A stretch of DNA of 64,000 nucleotides from Streptomyces gardneri (lineage in GTDB: Bacteria; Actinomycetota; Actinomycetes; Streptomycetales; Streptomycetaceae): assembly GCF_006539185.1 (NCBI RefSeq), contig NZ_BJMN01000005.1, positions 372,001 through 436,000 of the forward strand, read 5' to 3'. Positions within the stretch are counted from its first letter, which is position 1; the number at the start of each line of letters is the position of its first letter. A model generated the notes under the pieces. It saw only the letters and a list, made by a program, of their open reading frames with translations. It was not told where the DNA came from and did no database searches. Positions 62,857 through 64,000 of this stretch are shown piece after piece. Both the position numbers and the translations under genes were made by a program.

Positions 62857-64000
62857 AGTTCCTCCGGTTGTTGCAGGAGCTTGTCCATGGTGGTGAGGAG
62901 GCGCGCGCCGGTGGCGCCGTCGGCGGCTCGGTGGTCGGCGGACAGCGTTGCCGTCACCACGGGACGTACTCCGAGCAGGCCGTTCACGGCCACCGGTCGC
63001 TCGACGATCCGGCCGAGGCCGACGAGCGCGACCTGCGGCGGGTAGATGACCCCGAACACGGCCTCGACGCCCTGGTCGCCGAGGTTCGTGACGGTGAGAC
63101 TGGGGTCGGCGGTCTCGGACGCCCGGAGCCGTCCGCCCCGCGTCCGCGCCACCAGGTCCTTGAGCGCGGCCATCATCTCGGCCACGGAGAGCGCGTCGGC
63201 GTGGGCGAGGGCCGGGGCTGCAAGGCCACCGCCCCGCAGGGAGACGGCGACGCCCAGGCGTACGTCCTCCGCCGGGACGAAGCCGTCGTCGACCCAGTGC
63301 CCGTTGAGCTCGGGCACCTTCCGCGCTGCCAGCGCGACGGCCTTGAACAGGAGTGCGGCGGGCACCAGACGGGCGGACAAGGGCAGTTCGCGGTTCCGGG
63401 CGTGCATCCACTTGAGGGCCGCTGCCATGTCCACGGTCGTGGAGAGGTAGAAGTGCGGGATCTCTCGCTTGGATCGGCTCATGAGCCGGGCGGTTGCCGC
63501 CTGTGCCACATTCGGGACGGCCGTCTGCGCTGCACCCTCGGCGGCTGCGGCGGAACGGACGTCCTTCGCGCGGACGGTGCCGCCCTGGCCCGTGCCGGTC
63601 ACCTCGGCGATGTCGACGCCGAGCTCCGTGGCCAACCGCCGCGCGAGCGGTGAGGACCTCACGCGCTGCGGAGCCTGACGCTCCCCGGTCGAGTCGTCGC
63701 TGCGCACCGGCCTCGGCGGCCGTGCCGTCGGCGCGGACTGCGCCTCGGCCCCGCTTCGGCTCCGCTTCCGTCGCGCCGGCTTCGTGGCCGGCTGCCGCCT
63801 GATCCCGGTGTGAGTGGGCTCTGAGGGGCCGACGGTCGTGTCGTGCTCCGGTGCTCGCGCAGATTCCGGTTCCGCATGCTCCACGTCCGCGCGTGTGATC
63901 CTGCCTCCCGGGCCCGAACCATGGACGGCGGCGAGGTCGACGTGCCGGTCCTGGGCGAGTCGGCGGACCAGGGGCGTCGACGGGGGCCGGTCTGCGGTGG
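62853..64000 (-). CDS. Dihydrolipoamide acyltransferase (E2), partial at window edge
   Basis: At least 382 residues; the 5' end lies beyond the window. Visible from the right edge: a first peripheral-subunit-binding domain (STPLVRRLAQDRHVDLAAVHGSGPGGRITRADVEHA region), a Pro/Arg linker, a second one (SSPLARRLATELGVDIAEVTG), and the catalytic domain ending with DHRAADGATGARLL, the His/Asp active site. Two PSBDs in one E2 is uncommon. No lipoyl domain is seen in the part present. It acts in a pyruvate- or branched-chain-type dehydrogenase complex whose E1 genes probably lie to the right. Confidence 0.9.
   Translation of the reverse strand, partial: TADRPPSTPLVRRLAQDRHVDLAAVHGSGPGGRITRADVEHAEPESARAPEHDTTVGPSEPTHTGIRRQPATKPARRKRSRSGAEAQSAPTARPPRPVRSDDSTGERQAPQRVRSSPLARRLATELGVDIAEVTGTGQGGTVRAKDVRSAAAAEGAAQTAVPNVAQAATARLMSRSKREIPHFYLSTTVDMAAALKWMHARNRELPLSARLVPAALLFKAVALAARKVPELNGHWVDDGFVPAEDVRLGVAVSLRGGGLAAPALAHADALSVAEMMAALKDLVARTRGGRLRASETADPSLTVTNLGDQGVEAVFGVIYPPQVALVGLGRIVERPVAVNGLLGVRPVVTATLSADHRAADGATGARLLTTMDKLLQQPEEL

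Overview
The window is high-GC chromosomal DNA from a Streptomyces-like actinomycete. Codon third positions are almost all G or C, GTG starts and 4-base ATGA/GTGA gene overlaps are common, and several genes belong to families typical of Streptomyces (DUF5133, DUF6131, RRHIDLLRVCSA-type leader peptides, SHOCT proteins, a cobalamin riboswitch ahead of cbiMNQO). No rRNA, tRNA, CRISPR array or intact insertion sequence was recognised. The right end cuts through an acyltransferase gene.

Layout. 0.1-10.6 kb: a cysteine-type leader peptide and a glutathionyl-hydroquinone-reductase-like protein lacking the usual catalytic Cys, a sugar-nucleotide-type reductase, DUF5133, a UvrA-like ATPase, a D,D-carboxypeptidase, a two-TM protein with two TrkA-type NAD domains, and a P450. 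10.6-18.5 kb: NUDIX hydrolase and a translationally coupled glycerol-type operon (FGGY kinase, GlpA-like oxidoreductase, second FAD oxidoreductase), divergent from a helical-repeat protein and an APC permease. Related GTGATCG/CGATCAC palindromes lie near both divergent starts. 18.6-28 kb: ArsR-type regulator with MFS exporter, secreted phytase, secreted rhamnogalacturonan lyase, a GntR/HutC regulator with its probable operator, DUF2252, and a FAD monooxygenase.

27.7-42.6 kb: an NmtR-like metal sensor divergent from a P1B-4 metal-exporting ATPase, with an ArsR-type operator and a 10-bp tandem repeat between them. Then come stress-type genes (YihY, SRPBCC with a sigma-B-like promoter, HAD, DUF6131), a flavin reductase, a 2,4-dienoyl-CoA reductase with PadR and a 22-bp palindrome, the cbiMNQO cobalt transporter under a cobalamin riboswitch, RidA, an ArsR-VOC pair with a 26-bp inverted repeat, and the DhaKLM dihydroxyacetone kinase.

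42.6-51.0 kb is a lower-GC accessory island that looks like the wreck of a conflict (defence) locus. It has a frameshifted pseudogene, a truncated pPIWI_RE-type N-terminal module, and a DinG-like helicase whose reading frame begins just where its Walker A lysine should be. Head-to-head with it, over a 32-bp overlap, is a PD-(D/E)xK nuclease/helical-repeat gene that also lacks its N-terminus and is split in two by a frameshift in a G run.

51.1-64 kb: a FtsX-type ABC exporter, then a redox/dormancy-type cluster with a NarK-like transporter, SHOCT protein, two-subunit NAD-linked formate dehydrogenase (NuoEF-like plus cysteine-type FdhA), universal stress protein, CBS-BON protein, an acyl carrier protein and a 2-oxoacid dehydrogenase E2 with two subunit-binding domains. 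The last four are chained by 4-base overlaps. The content resembles the OsdR/DevR-type dormancy clusters of actinomycetes.
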